Shown here: positions 48,242 to 55,281 of the stretch, piece by piece | Layout: each line of letters starts with the position of its first letter | Position numbering within the stretch: position 1 is the first letter of the stretch | The notes under the pieces: generated by a model | Seen by the model: the letters and a program-made list of their open reading frames with translations, nothing else | Told to the model about the DNA's origin: nothing | Database searches by the model: none | Program-made: the position numbers and the translations under genes | NCBI GenBank assembly: GCA_025352125.1 | Contig: JANXTZ010000073.1 | Coordinates: 1 to 64,000, forward strand | Source of the DNA: Deinococcales bacterium | GTDB lineage: Bacteria; Deinococcota; Deinococci; Deinococcales; JAAFIG01 | Length of the DNA: 64,000 nucleotides | Direction: 5' to 3'

Positions 48242-48646
48242 ATGGAAAGCAAGAAATCTCGAGGTCAAGATGTCATCCAGGTGCTCGAGGGTGAATACGC
48301 GCTGATTAGCCTGCCAGCCGACTCGAGCCTGACGCTGCCCGTCGGTGGCAACCTGAAAATTGTCATTCATGATCCCGTTGAAATCACGCTGGTGCTCGAG
48401 GTCAGTGCCTGGGAAAAAATTGCTGCTCAACACCTGAGCGCCAAAGTTGGACGCGGCTACCGAGCCATTCGACTCTCACAAGATTTTCCGCTCGAGACGG
48501 TGGGTGTCATGGCAAAGTTAACTGGCGCTCTGGCGCAAGCTGGCGTGAGCATCATGGCGTACAGCACATATAAAACCGATGTTGTGCTGGTCAGGTCGTG
48601 GGAGTTGACGCAAGCGGTTGGGGTGCTTTGGGATTTACGGTTTTGA
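48242..48646 (+). CDS. ACT-domain protein (CASTOR-like)
   Basis: 134 residues. The C-terminal half has the ACT_7-like stretch FPLETVGVMAKLTGALAQAG, then VSIMAYSTYKTDVVLVRSW, as in small two-ACT proteins related to CASTOR/aspartokinase regulatory domains. The N-terminal half (YALISLPADSSL) also matches that layout. Such proteins bind amino acids; the partner is unknown. A GGGGGAA ribosome site precedes the ATG. The nearby lysK (49358) makes a lysine/arginine link conceivable but unproven. Confidence 0.75.
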   Translation: MESKKSRGQDVIQVLEGEYALISLPADSSLTLPVGGNLKIVIHDPVEITLVLEVSAWEKIAAQHLSAKVGRGYRAIRLSQDFPLETVGVMAKLTGALAQAGVSIMAYSTYKTDVVLVRSWELTQAVGVLWDLRF

Positions 48647-48656
48647 GACTCGAGCG

Positions 48657-49046
48657 TCACCAGATCGTTTGAACACCGTACTGGTTGAACAAAAGTGTTT
48701 CTTTGGTCAGCAAAGGCATTTGTTCAATGCTGGCTTGCGCAATCAGCAAATGATCGAATGGATCACCGTGAAAACGGCTCATATTTCGGATATAAGCAAC
48801 ATGCGCCAATGAAATGTTCAAAAGTTTCATATCACGTTGCTCAAGTTGCGTGAGCATGTACTGCTCGAGATTTGTGGGGGCTTGAAGTTTGCCAATGCTT
48901 GCTTTAATCGCCATTTCCCAAACAGAAACGGTAGACACAAACACTTCATTTTGAGTGTCTTGAAAAAGTTGAGTTGCCGTGTTGGACAACTGACTGGTAT
49001 CACCCAAACTCCAAAGCAAAGTGTACGTATCGAGCAATATTTTCAT
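48657..49046 (-). CDS. PIN-domain toxin (module 3)
   Basis: 129 residues of the LLDTxTLLW subgroup: MKILLDTYTLLWSLGD (Asp6), STVSVWEMAIKASIGKL (Glu) and RFHGDPFDHLLIAQA (Asp pair). ATGA overlap with its Phd antitoxin. One CTCGAG only and A+T-richer than the flanks, consistent with mobility. Confidence 0.9.
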   Translation of the reverse strand: MKILLDTYTLLWSLGDTSQLSNTATQLFQDTQNEVFVSTVSVWEMAIKASIGKLQAPTNLEQYMLTQLEQRDMKLLNISLAHVAYIRNMSRFHGDPFDHLLIAQASIEQMPLLTKETLLFNQYGVQTIW

Positions 49047-49267
49047 TGATATTCTGCGAAATCAGAGAGCGGCTCGTCAAAACCATTCAACATTTTGACC
49101 ACGTTTTCTTCGCCGCCCAACATGCGTTGTTTTGGGTTGGTGTTCTTCATTGCACTGATTTTGGCGACACTCAAATCCGCATCTTGAATGATGATTTCTT
49201 CACCATTTTTGACGCGCTCGAGCAAGCCAATCAATTGTGGACTGAGGTCTTTGACTTGAATGGTCAT
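49043..49267 (-). CDS. Phd/YefM-type antitoxin (module 3)
   Basis: 74 residues: SPQLIGLLERVKNGEEIIIQ, then DADLSVAKI, as in the Phd DNA-binding domain (LxxLlexvxxGEeviI). The acidic C-terminus binds the toxin. It is divergent from lysK, with 90 bases between. Confidence 0.85.
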   Translation of the reverse strand: MTIQVKDLSPQLIGLLERVKNGEEIIIQDADLSVAKISAMKNTNPKQRMLGGEENVVKMLNGFDEPLSDFAEYQ

Positions 49268-49345
49268 GCTTCAAGGGTACGCAGTTTGTCATGATTGGTC
49301 AAGTGTAAAAATTCGTTTCCCTTGCCCTGCATCAATCCCTCCCCG

Positions 49346-49351
49346 TAGAAT
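49346..49351 (+). promoter_or_regulatory. TANNNT box before lysK
   Basis: TAGAAT lies 6 bases before the GTG start at 49358; TTGCCC is about 18 bases further up. Confidence 0.6.
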
Positions 49352-49357
49352 CCAACC

Positions 49358-50443
49358 GTGAACGATTACTCCCCTCTCGAGACAGAGTTTATTGAACTAT
49401 TGCGCGGCGCGGTCAGCATCTCTAGCCTCAGCACCCAAGAGGCGGATGTCTCGAGGTACTTGGTGCGCTGGATGCACCGTCACGGGTTTCAATCTGAGAT
49501 GGACGGCGCGGGCAGTGCGGTGGGCGCTCGGGGCACGGGCAAACTCGAGATTGTCTTGCTTGGGCATATTGACACCGTGCCTGGTGAAATTCCGGTGAGA
49601 ATCGAGGACGGCGTGCTTTGGGGTCGTGGCAGCGTGGACGCCAAAGGTCCTTTTTGTACGTTTGTGGCTGCCGTCTCGAGCCTGCCAGATCATGTGCTTG
49701 AACGCGCCAGGTTTATTTGCGTTGGCGCCGTCGAAGAGGAGGCTGCCTCGAGCAAGGGCGCACACCATGCCCTGGCGCGTTACAACCCCGCGTATTGCAT
49801 CATCGGTGAACCTTCGGGTTGGGACACGATTACGCTGGGTTACAAGGGGCGTTTGGTGATTAAAGCCAAACTCGAGAAGGACAATTTTCACAGCGCTGGT
49901 GACGACACCACCGCAAACGAGGACATGGTTCGGTTCTGGAATGCGCTCGAGGTTTGGGCAAAAGAATTTAACACTGACCACCGCGTGTTTGACAGCGTTC
50001 AAGTGAGTTTGCAAGCCATGCACTCCGAGAACGACGGTATGCGACAAAAGTGTGAGGCAACCATCGGTTTGCGCTTGCCGCCACGCCTTCAACCTGACGA
50101 TGCGTTTGACCTCCTCGAGAAAGTCAAACAAAAACTCGGGATGCCACACTTGCGCCTTGCCTACACCGGGCGCGAAGAACCGCACCGTGGTCCAAAAGAC
50201 ACCGCGTTGACTCGAGCCTTCAGAATTGCGATTCGGGCGGCGGGCGTGCAACCGCAACTGACCCTGAAAACGGGCACAAGCGACATGAACGTGGTTGCGC
50301 CGCTCTGGGGTTGCCCAATCCTCGCTTACGGTCCTGGGGACAGCACGCTCGACCACACACCGACCGAACGCCTCGAGATCAAAGAATACTTGGATGCGGT
50401 CAAGGTTTTACGGAATGCACTCGAGCGACTGGTGATGAATTAA
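49358..50443 (+). CDS. lysK: [LysW]-lysine/ornithine hydrolase, M20 family
   Basis: 361 residues. Zinc-binding residues appear in [10 protein letters not shown] (His, Asp), [11 protein letters not shown] (bridging Asp), [15 protein letters not shown] (Glu-Glu pair), IIGEPSGWD and a C-terminal His in DHTP. The segment [20 protein letters not shown], then [18 protein letters not shown], is diagnostic of LysK, which releases lysine (or ornithine) from the LysW carrier in the AAA-lysine pathway of Thermus/Deinococcus. No other lys genes are adjacent. GTG start set by the leaderless box. A diverged copy of its 3' end lies at 51086-51140. Confidence 0.9.
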   Translation: MNDYSPLETEFIELLRGAVSISSLSTQEADVSRYLVRWMHRHGFQSEMDGAGSAVGARGTGKLEIVLLGHIDTVPGEIPVRIEDGVLWGRGSVDAKGPFCTFVAAVSSLPDHVLERARFICVGAVEEEAASSKGAHHALARYNPAYCIIGEPSGWDTITLGYKGRLVIKAKLEKDNFHSAGDDTTANEDMVRFWNALEVWAKEFNTDHRVFDSVQVSLQAMHSENDGMRQKCEATIGLRLPPRLQPDDAFDLLEKVKQKLGMPHLRLAYTGREEPHRGPKDTALTRAFRIAIRAAGVQPQLTLKTGTSDMNVVAPLWGCPILAYGPGDSTLDHTPTERLEIKEYLDAVKVLRNALERLVMN

Positions 50444-50453
50444 AAACGTGTGC

Positions 50454-50459
50454 TAAAAT
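50454..50459 (+). promoter_or_regulatory. TANNNT box before the MazF module
   Basis: TAAAAT lies 6 bases before the antitoxin ATG at 50466. Confidence 0.5.
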
Positions 50460-50465
50460 CGTGGC

Positions 50466-50729
50466 ATGAAAAGTGTACTTGAAAAAGAAACAGCAGCCCG
50501 AATCAATGTCACCATCCCACCACGACTTGCGCGGTTTTTAGACGAGTACCAAACATGGCACGGACTCGAGTCACGCAGCGCTGTGGTTGCACTGGCAATT
50601 CAAACTTTAAAAGATTTGGACATGCAACGCGGTTACGCCGAGCAAGCCGAGTATCAACGCAACCACCCCGAGACATTCATCGGATTGGATACAACAGATG
50701 GACTTGAACTCAAGGACAGCAAAAAGTGA
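50466..50729 (+). CDS. Ribbon-helix-helix antitoxin
   Basis: 87 residues. ARINVTIPPRLARFLDEYQT, then RSAVVALAIQTLKDL, is a standard RHH DNA-binding domain. The C-terminal half (YAEQAEYQRNHPETFIGLDT) would neutralise the adjacent MazF-like toxin. GTGA overlap with the toxin gene; it starts 22 bases after the lysK stop. Confidence 0.85.
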   Translation: MKSVLEKETAARINVTIPPRLARFLDEYQTWHGLESRSAVVALAIQTLKDLDMQRGYAEQAEYQRNHPETFIGLDTTDGLELKDSKK

Positions 50730-51085
50730 ACCCAGGCGGCATGAAATTGCTGCGCCGAGGCGACATTTACCTGGTTAATTTTAGACCCGATAGACGTGAA
50801 GGTAAAGCCGCACAAATTCACCCCGCCATTATTGTCAGCAACAACCAAGTGAATGCCCAGGCGGTGTTGATTCAGGTGATGCCAATCTCGAGCAATTTAG
50901 AACGGATTTTTCGCAGCGATGTGGTTTTACCAAATCAACGTACAGAACTGAAATTTGACAGTCGCGCCCAGGTCGAAATGACCAGGGCAATTCATGTCAG
51001 CCGACTGATCAAAGCGCTTGGATTCGTTCCCAACGATTTAATGCAAATAATTGATGACCGAATCCGCGATCATTTCAACGTGTAA
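50726..51085 (+). CDS. MazF/PemK-type endoribonuclease toxin
   Basis: 119 residues: LLRRGDIYLVNFRPDRREGK, then IHPAIIVSNN, the MSRDVVLPNQR-like loop and SRAQVEMTRAIHVSRL (the conserved S-x-x-x-x-x-x-R of MazF). GTG 50726 is the coupled start; an ATG at 50741 is an alternative. The stop lies directly before the lysK-like remnant. Confidence 0.88.
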   Translation: MNPGGMKLLRRGDIYLVNFRPDRREGKAAQIHPAIIVSNNQVNAQAVLIQVMPISSNLERIFRSDVVLPNQRTELKFDSRAQVEMTRAIHVSRLIKALGFVPNDLMQIIDDRIRDHFNV

Positions 51086-51140
51086 GGCTTGAGATTTAAG
51101 AATAATTGGATGCCGTGAAAGTTTTACGCGATGCACTTAA
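51086..51140 (+). pseudogene. Diverged duplicate of the lysK 3' end
   Basis: These 55 bases align without gaps to 50370-50424 inside lysK, with about three quarters identity. Translated in the matching frame they give [19 protein letters not shown], where lysK has [20 protein letters not shown]. Stops show it is not coding. Together with lysK it brackets the RHH-MazF module. Confidence 0.7.
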
Positions 51141-51142
51141 GT

Positions 51143-51148
51143 TAGAAT
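51143..51148 (+). promoter_or_regulatory. TANNNT box of a leaderless promoter
   Basis: TAGAAT lies 6 bases before the ATG at 51155. Confidence 0.5.
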
Positions 51149-51154
51149 TTGCCC

Positions 51155-51712
51155 ATGACACTTGAGCAGCAGATTAAGACACTTGCCGAACTTGGTTTCC
51201 ACTTAAACGAAGGCGTCACCATTGATGATTTGCTCTATTCATTGCCTCGAGAAGAGTATGAAAAACGTCCGTTTCATCTGATTCTGTTTTTGTATGGTGG
51301 CGTTGTGGAACGTGAACCTTGGGATAAATTGATCTGCTCCAAGGTTTGGAATTTTGACATGGAGTGCATCGAAAACAACACTGGTGATTATGTGAACATT
51401 GTCGAATCATTGTGCAGAATCTCAGAGCAATCAGAGCGAATCACAGAGATTGCTGATTCTGTGGACTGGGACTCAAACACAGCTTGGCTCGAGTACACCG
51501 TCAATGGGGAAAGACGACACTGGACAATCGAAGTGAACGAAGATTGGGCAGACATGTTAACCGTAAACTATGTTATGGATGACCTTGAAGCCGATGATCA
51601 TTGGTTTTATTCAATTGATGCAGGTCAAGGAATGATCTGGTTTTATTTGGATCATGAGACAGGAACAAAACTCAACTATCTGACCAACAATGCGTTGCAA
51701 TCAAAGCATTGA
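51155..51712 (+). CDS. Hypothetical acidic protein
   Basis: 185 residues, strongly acidic, no signal or membrane segment. It contains two well-formed alpha/beta stretches (EKRPFHLILFLYGGVVEREP; AWLEYTVNGERRHWTIEVNE). The size, acidity and position beside a toxin module recall immunity proteins of polymorphic toxins, but no family motif is visible. Two CTCGAG-like sites only (one exact at 51488); A+T-rich, so it may have come with the neighbouring module. Confidence 0.55.
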   Translation: MTLEQQIKTLAELGFHLNEGVTIDDLLYSLPREEYEKRPFHLILFLYGGVVEREPWDKLICSKVWNFDMECIENNTGDYVNIVESLCRISEQSERITEIADSVDWDSNTAWLEYTVNGERRHWTIEVNEDWADMLTVNYVMDDLEADDHWFYSIDAGQGMIWFYLDHETGTKLNYLTNNALQSKH

Positions 51713-51753
51713 TAAATTTGGATCAAGTCAGGTTTCTCGAGTTTTGAGTTTGC

Positions 51754-53004
51754 TTACTGCGTCACTTCATAATTCGCAAGACTAACCCCAACATAGTAAT
51801 ACCCAAGAATCTGATCGAACGTCCACCCAGACGCCGCCAAACCTCGAGCGCCGTACTGCGACAAACCCACACCATGACCATTGCCGTAACCCTCGAGCAT
51901 GAGCGGGTTGTTCGAGGAAATCCCGATCAGTGAACTTTTTGCGCCCAACGCCCGAATGAAGGCGTAAACGTTCGTTCCGGTCACGCGCACACTGCCGCCA
52001 GCGCCCGTGATGTCGAGGGCGCTGGGGCGACCCGATTCGGTTCGGGCAGGAATCGAGATTGAACGGAAACTGCCAGCTTTTGCCGCGTAACGGTTGACCA
52101 CGCTTTGAATCGTGCCGCTCGAGATTTTCAAACTCCAGGGGTTGTTGGGTGCGGTTGAAAGCGGGTCGGGACGGGCTTGAAGGTACGGGGTGTTCGTCCC
52201 CCAAATTTCTTGCCCCGATGCGGTGTAACCGCCACTGTCGGAGCTGAAATACGTGGTCGCTGGACGGTCTTGCCAGGAAACGATCAAACCTCGAGTGGCG
52301 TCGGCGGCGGCGTTGCCTCGGATGGTTTCGGCGTTCGCGCCACCGTAGACTTGGCAGGCGGCGGTGGGGCAGACATCGTAATCGCCTGACTGGTTGAGTT
52401 TGGCGATGGCGTAGGTTCTGGCAATGATGGTTTGGGCTTTCAGGGCTTCATCTGGCCACGAACTGGGCATCTCGGAGGGGGTCACACCGCGCACATAATC
52501 CTCGACATCCAGGGCATTGACAATGTTTAACGTGCCGCCACGAATGGTAATGATTGCCGCGCCGCGATACACACGACCCGCAAATTGAAAATAACCACCA
52601 AAATCGGTTTGGAACACCAGACGGTTGTGACCCGTATCGAACAAACCCGCCTCGGTGACAATCGCGATCTTGCCGTTTTGAATCGATAAATTCCACTCGA
52701 GCGGCGTGGCGGACTGACTTAACAGCGTACCGTCGGTGTAAGTGGCATTGTGCGAGGTTGGGAAGATTAAATTGGCTTTGGATTGCTGTCCAATCAGCAC
52801 TCGCAAGATCAGGGGTTTGGGCGGTGTTTGCAAACTCGAGAGCAAGATGTCTTTGGTGCTGACTCGAGCCTCCAAGAATGGTTGGGCATTGTGCACCAAA
52901 ACGTTTGCACCGTGCTCGAGGGTTGAAGAAACTGGGATTGCCTGCGCGGGTGTTGCCAGGACGCAAGCGAACAGTATTGAGTTTAGAACAGTCCAGAGAC
53001 GCAT
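51754..53004 (-). CDS. SpoIID/LytB-domain secreted protein
   Basis: 416 residues with a signal peptide (WTVLNSILFACVLATPAQA). The SpoIID core is clear: LDVEDYVRGVTPSEMPSSWP (catalytic Glu in the PSEMP segment), DEALKAQTIIARTYAIAK, TYFSSDSGGYTAS and GYGNGHGVGLSQYGARGLA. SpoIID enzymes are lytic transglycosylases that act on denuded peptidoglycan; in non-sporulating bacteria they are general cell-wall factors. ATG 53004 has TATCTT 7 bases upstream. Confidence 0.92.
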   Translation of the reverse strand: MRLWTVLNSILFACVLATPAQAIPVSSTLEHGANVLVHNAQPFLEARVSTKDILLSSLQTPPKPLILRVLIGQQSKANLIFPTSHNATYTDGTLLSQSATPLEWNLSIQNGKIAIVTEAGLFDTGHNRLVFQTDFGGYFQFAGRVYRGAAIITIRGGTLNIVNALDVEDYVRGVTPSEMPSSWPDEALKAQTIIARTYAIAKLNQSGDYDVCPTAACQVYGGANAETIRGNAAADATRGLIVSWQDRPATTYFSSDSGGYTASGQEIWGTNTPYLQARPDPLSTAPNNPWSLKISSGTIQSVVNRYAAKAGSFRSISIPARTESGRPSALDITGAGGSVRVTGTNVYAFIRALGAKSSLIGISSNNPLMLEGYGNGHGVGLSQYGARGLAASGWTFDQILGYYYVGVSLANYEVTQ

Positions 53005-53114
53005 CAGACTTAAGATACCTGATTTTTGAAACTCGGGTGGGGCATTTCGCACATCGGGGATGAACCAGCGCCTCGAGTGAGGATTTGAGGCTTGAACAAC
53101 AATTGCAGCGAAAA

Positions 53115-53227
53115 TGGTTGAAGGTACAGGAATCGAACCTGTATTGCCTGTGTATCAGACAGGTTTCCTCACCGTTGTCTTGACCATAAAACGCCCCTGG
53201 CGGGCATGGTCGCTGGAAGAACCTTCA
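53115..53227 (-). tRNA. tRNA-Ile (GAT) with a 38-base insertion in the D-loop
   Basis: Acceptor TGAAGGT/ACCTTCA is a perfect 7 bp, discriminator A and encoded CCA. The anticodon arm is CCTGT-CTGATAC-ACAGG (anticodon GAT). The T arm is ACAGG-TTCGATT-CCTGT, variable loop CAAT. The D stem is TTCC/GGAA, but the D-loop is 46 bases instead of about 8. The extra bases are the palindromic element at 53179-53213. Removing 38 bases restores a normal 75-mer. It lies 3 bases after tRNA-Asp, presumably in one transcript. Whether this gene makes a functional tRNA cannot be told from sequence. Confidence 0.82.
53179..53213. repeat. Palindromic element R2, copy C, inserted in tRNA-Ile
   Basis: Stem GACCAT/ATGGTC (53182-53187 and 53206-53211) around the core AAAACGCCCCTGGCGGGC. 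It matches copy B at 7142-7171, and the identity extends three bases beyond the stem on one side and two on the other. Inside, GCCC/GGGC can pair, so the insert would fold as its own hairpin off the D-loop. Confidence 0.85.
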
Positions 53228-53230
53228 ACA

Positions 53231-53305
53231 TGGCGGTTCTGGCGGGAATCGAACCCGCATCTCATGATAGACAGTCAAGCGTCGTGACCATTGGACCACA
53301 GAACC
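53231..53305 (-). tRNA. tRNA-Asp (GTC)
   Basis: Acceptor GGTTCTG/CAGAACC, D arm GTCC...GAC, anticodon loop CTGTCTA with GTC, T arm GCGGG-TTCGATT-CCCGC, discriminator G and encoded CCA. 75 bases. One mismatch in the anticodon stem (T-T at the second pair). Confidence 0.93.
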
Positions 53306-53310
53306 AAAAA

Positions 53311-53345
53311 TAAAAAACTCGAGTCTGATCGCAACCAGACTCGAG
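53311..53345 (-). terminator. Terminator built on CTCGAG, after the 36-aa ORF
   Basis: Arms CTCGAGTCTG and CAGACTCGAG with an 8-base loop. Read on the minus strand a T run follows. It lies 25 bases after the stop of the small ORF at 53370 and just before the tRNA-Asp gene. Confidence 0.75.
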
Positions 53346-53369
53346 CAGGTAAAGGCTGGGAAGGTTACG

Positions 53370-53480
53370 TTAAACGATGATCCGTTCAGAATCTCGAGAA
53401 TCTGAAGCGGTACGAATATCAACCGCTTTTTGCGCGTATTCAGAAGTGATTTTGTTGGCGTTGAAATTCATTGGTTTCAT
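53370..53480 (-). CDS. Small 36-residue protein candidate
   Basis: The sequence begins MKPMNFNANKITSEYAQKAV, then DIRTASDSRDSERIIV. It is hydrophilic, with no known family. The support is context: it is the only frame between a TANNNT box (TACAGT, 10 bases before the ATG) and the strong terminator at 53311-53345, so a short transcript exactly covering it is expected. The N-terminal ITSEYA-type helix followed by a polar tail recalls small anti-sigma or regulatory peptides, but this is only a resemblance. A second ATG at codon 4 is possible. Confidence 0.45.
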   Translation of the reverse strand: MKPMNFNANKITSEYAQKAVDIRTASDSRDSERIIV

Positions 53481-53500
53481 CTTGAGGGCTACTGTACGGC

Positions 53501-53605
53501 ATGGCTCGAAAATCCACATTCGCCAAATGGCGTAAGCCCTGCAAACGTTTGTTATCTTTTTTTGGTGTAACAGCCAGTGTAGCCCAAACCGGCATGAAAT
53601 AAAAC
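53501..53605 (+). CDS. Small basic 34-residue ORF, divergent from the 36-aa ORF
   Basis: MARKSTFAKWRKPCKRLLSF, then FGVTASVAQTGMK. A strongly basic N-terminus is followed by a weakly hydrophobic stretch. TACTGT lies 5 bases before the ATG, the leaderless layout, and overlaps the TACAGT box of the divergent ORF. No ribosome site and no family. It may be only the leader of purF, which starts at 53679. Confidence 0.25.
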
Positions 53606-53678
53606 CGTTGCCTCAGTTCACCATCAAAGGTAGACTCGAGGTTGTGTTGTTTGAAACCATCATTCACCAGGAGAAACC

Positions 53679-55157
53679 GTGACCCTAGCTTTTACAGATG
53701 ACAAGCCGCATGACGAATGTGGCGTTTTTGGCGTGTACGCCCCGGGGCGTGACGTTGCCCGCCTGACCTTTTTCGGACTGTATGCCCTGCAACACCGTGG
53801 GCAAGAGGCGGCTGGAATTGCCACCAGTGACGGCAAGAGCGCCTACCTGCACAAAGACGTGGGCTTGGTCTCGCAGGTTTTTAACGAAGCCAACATGAAA
53901 CCCCTGATTGGTTCGCACGCGATAGGTCACAACCGTTACAGCACCACAGGCTCGAGCTTGCTGCGCAACGCACAACCATTTTTGATTGAAACCATTGATG
54001 GACCGCTGGGTGTCTCTCACAACGGCAACCTGACGAACACGCTCGAGCTTCGCAAAATGTTGCTCGAGCGCGGCGGTGGTTTGCAAAGCACCAGCGACAG
54101 CGAGATCATGACCCTGATGCTTGCCGCGCCCGTCGATGCCTGGTCGGAACTCAAATCCAACGAATCGAATCTGGACCGTTGGCAGCAACGCATTCTGGGT
54201 TTGATGCGCGTCGCCAAGGGCGCGTACTCGCTGGCAATCTTGACCCGAGACGCGATTTACGGCGCTCGAGATGCCAACGGTTTACGTCCGCTGTGCCTTG
54301 GAAAACTCGAGGGTGGTTACATGATCGCCTCCGAAACCAGTGCGCTCTTTACGATAGGCGCGGAGTTCGTGCGCGAAATCGAACCTGGCGAGATCATCAA
54401 AATTGACGCGCACGGCATCACCAGCATCAAACTCGAGCATGATGCCCCAAAAGCCTTGTGCAGCTTTGAATACGTCTACTTTGCCCGTCCAGATTCGGTC
54501 ATGGAGGGACAGGTGATTCACGACGTGCGTCAACGCCTCGGGCGGCAACTGGCGAAAGAAGCGCCAGTTGTTGCCGATGTGGTGATCGCCGTGCCAGATT
54601 CTGCCACCCCGCACGGCATTGGGTTCGCGCTCGAGACGGGCATTCCGTACACCGAAGGCTTGATTAAAAACCGTTACATTGGACGCACATTCATTCAACC
54701 TGACCAAAGCCTGCGCGAGCTTGGAATGCAGCTCAAATACAATCCGCTTCGGGCAAATCTCGAGGGAAAACGCATTGTGCTGGTTGATGATAGCATCGTG
54801 CGCGGCACAACTTCAGGACCACTGGTTCAACTCGTGCGTGACGCTGGCGCGATTGAAGTTCACGTTCGCGTGGCAAGTCCCATGATCAAACACCCGTGCT
54901 TCATGGGCGTGGACATGGCAACCTACGGTCAACTGATCGCGCACAACAAAACACTCGAGGAAATTCGGGTTCATATCGGCGCGGACAGCCTCGCGTACCT
55001 TTCGGTGGGCGGCTTGAAAAATGCCATTGGTGAAGGCTCGAGCCTGCATCACGGGCATTGCACCGCGTGTTTTTCGGGCGAATACCCGATTGACATTCCC
55101 GCTTGGTTGTTTGGTGATACTCGAGATCAGGCGCTTTTTGAGGGGAGCTTGACTTGA
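53679..55157 (+). CDS. purF: Amidophosphoribosyltransferase
   Basis: 492 residues, first enzyme of purine synthesis (PRPP plus glutamine to phosphoribosylamine). The class II amidotransferase Cys follows a short propeptide (HDECGVFGVY), with YALQHRGQEAAGIA, NRYSTTGSS and SHNGNLTN. The PRPP loop is RIVLVDDSIVRGTTSGPLVQ. The C-terminus has no CxxC cluster pattern beyond HCTACFSG, which may bind the Fe-S centre of Bacillus-type PurF. GTG start with CAGGAG upstream. It heads the purine cluster. Confidence 0.96.
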   Translation: MTLAFTDDKPHDECGVFGVYAPGRDVARLTFFGLYALQHRGQEAAGIATSDGKSAYLHKDVGLVSQVFNEANMKPLIGSHAIGHNRYSTTGSSLLRNAQPFLIETIDGPLGVSHNGNLTNTLELRKMLLERGGGLQSTSDSEIMTLMLAAPVDAWSELKSNESNLDRWQQRILGLMRVAKGAYSLAILTRDAIYGARDANGLRPLCLGKLEGGYMIASETSALFTIGAEFVREIEPGEIIKIDAHGITSIKLEHDAPKALCSFEYVYFARPDSVMEGQVIHDVRQRLGRQLAKEAPVVADVVIAVPDSATPHGIGFALETGIPYTEGLIKNRYIGRTFIQPDQSLRELGMQLKYNPLRANLEGKRIVLVDDSIVRGTTSGPLVQLVRDAGAIEVHVRVASPMIKHPCFMGVDMATYGQLIAHNKTLEEIRVHIGADSLAYLSVGGLKNAIGEGSSLHHGHCTACFSGEYPIDIPAWLFGDTRDQALFEGSLT

Positions 55158-55224
55158 AGGTTTATCCCAATAAACAAATTCTTGGATTTGATCTTCGTAG
55201 GATGATTGAACGAATACGTTTTGT

Positions 55225-55256
55225 GGCAAGGGTGAACACAAGGTTCACCCCTACAA
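55225..55256. repeat. Palindromic repeat R3-like between purF and purD
   Basis: GGGTGAAC (55230-55237) and GTTCACCC (55243-55250) around ACAAG, ending CCCCTAC. On the minus strand it reads GTAGGGGTGAAC..., the same opening as the palindrome inside purL (GTAGGGGCGAGGC). It is the only feature of the 124-base purF-purD gap. Confidence 0.6.
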
Positions 55257-55281
55257 TTCATGTTAACCTCAAGGTTTGCAC

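Noticed and set aside
49397..50356. 319-codon frame opposite lysK
   Set aside because: Shadow; lysK carries all zinc ligands and the leaderless promoter.
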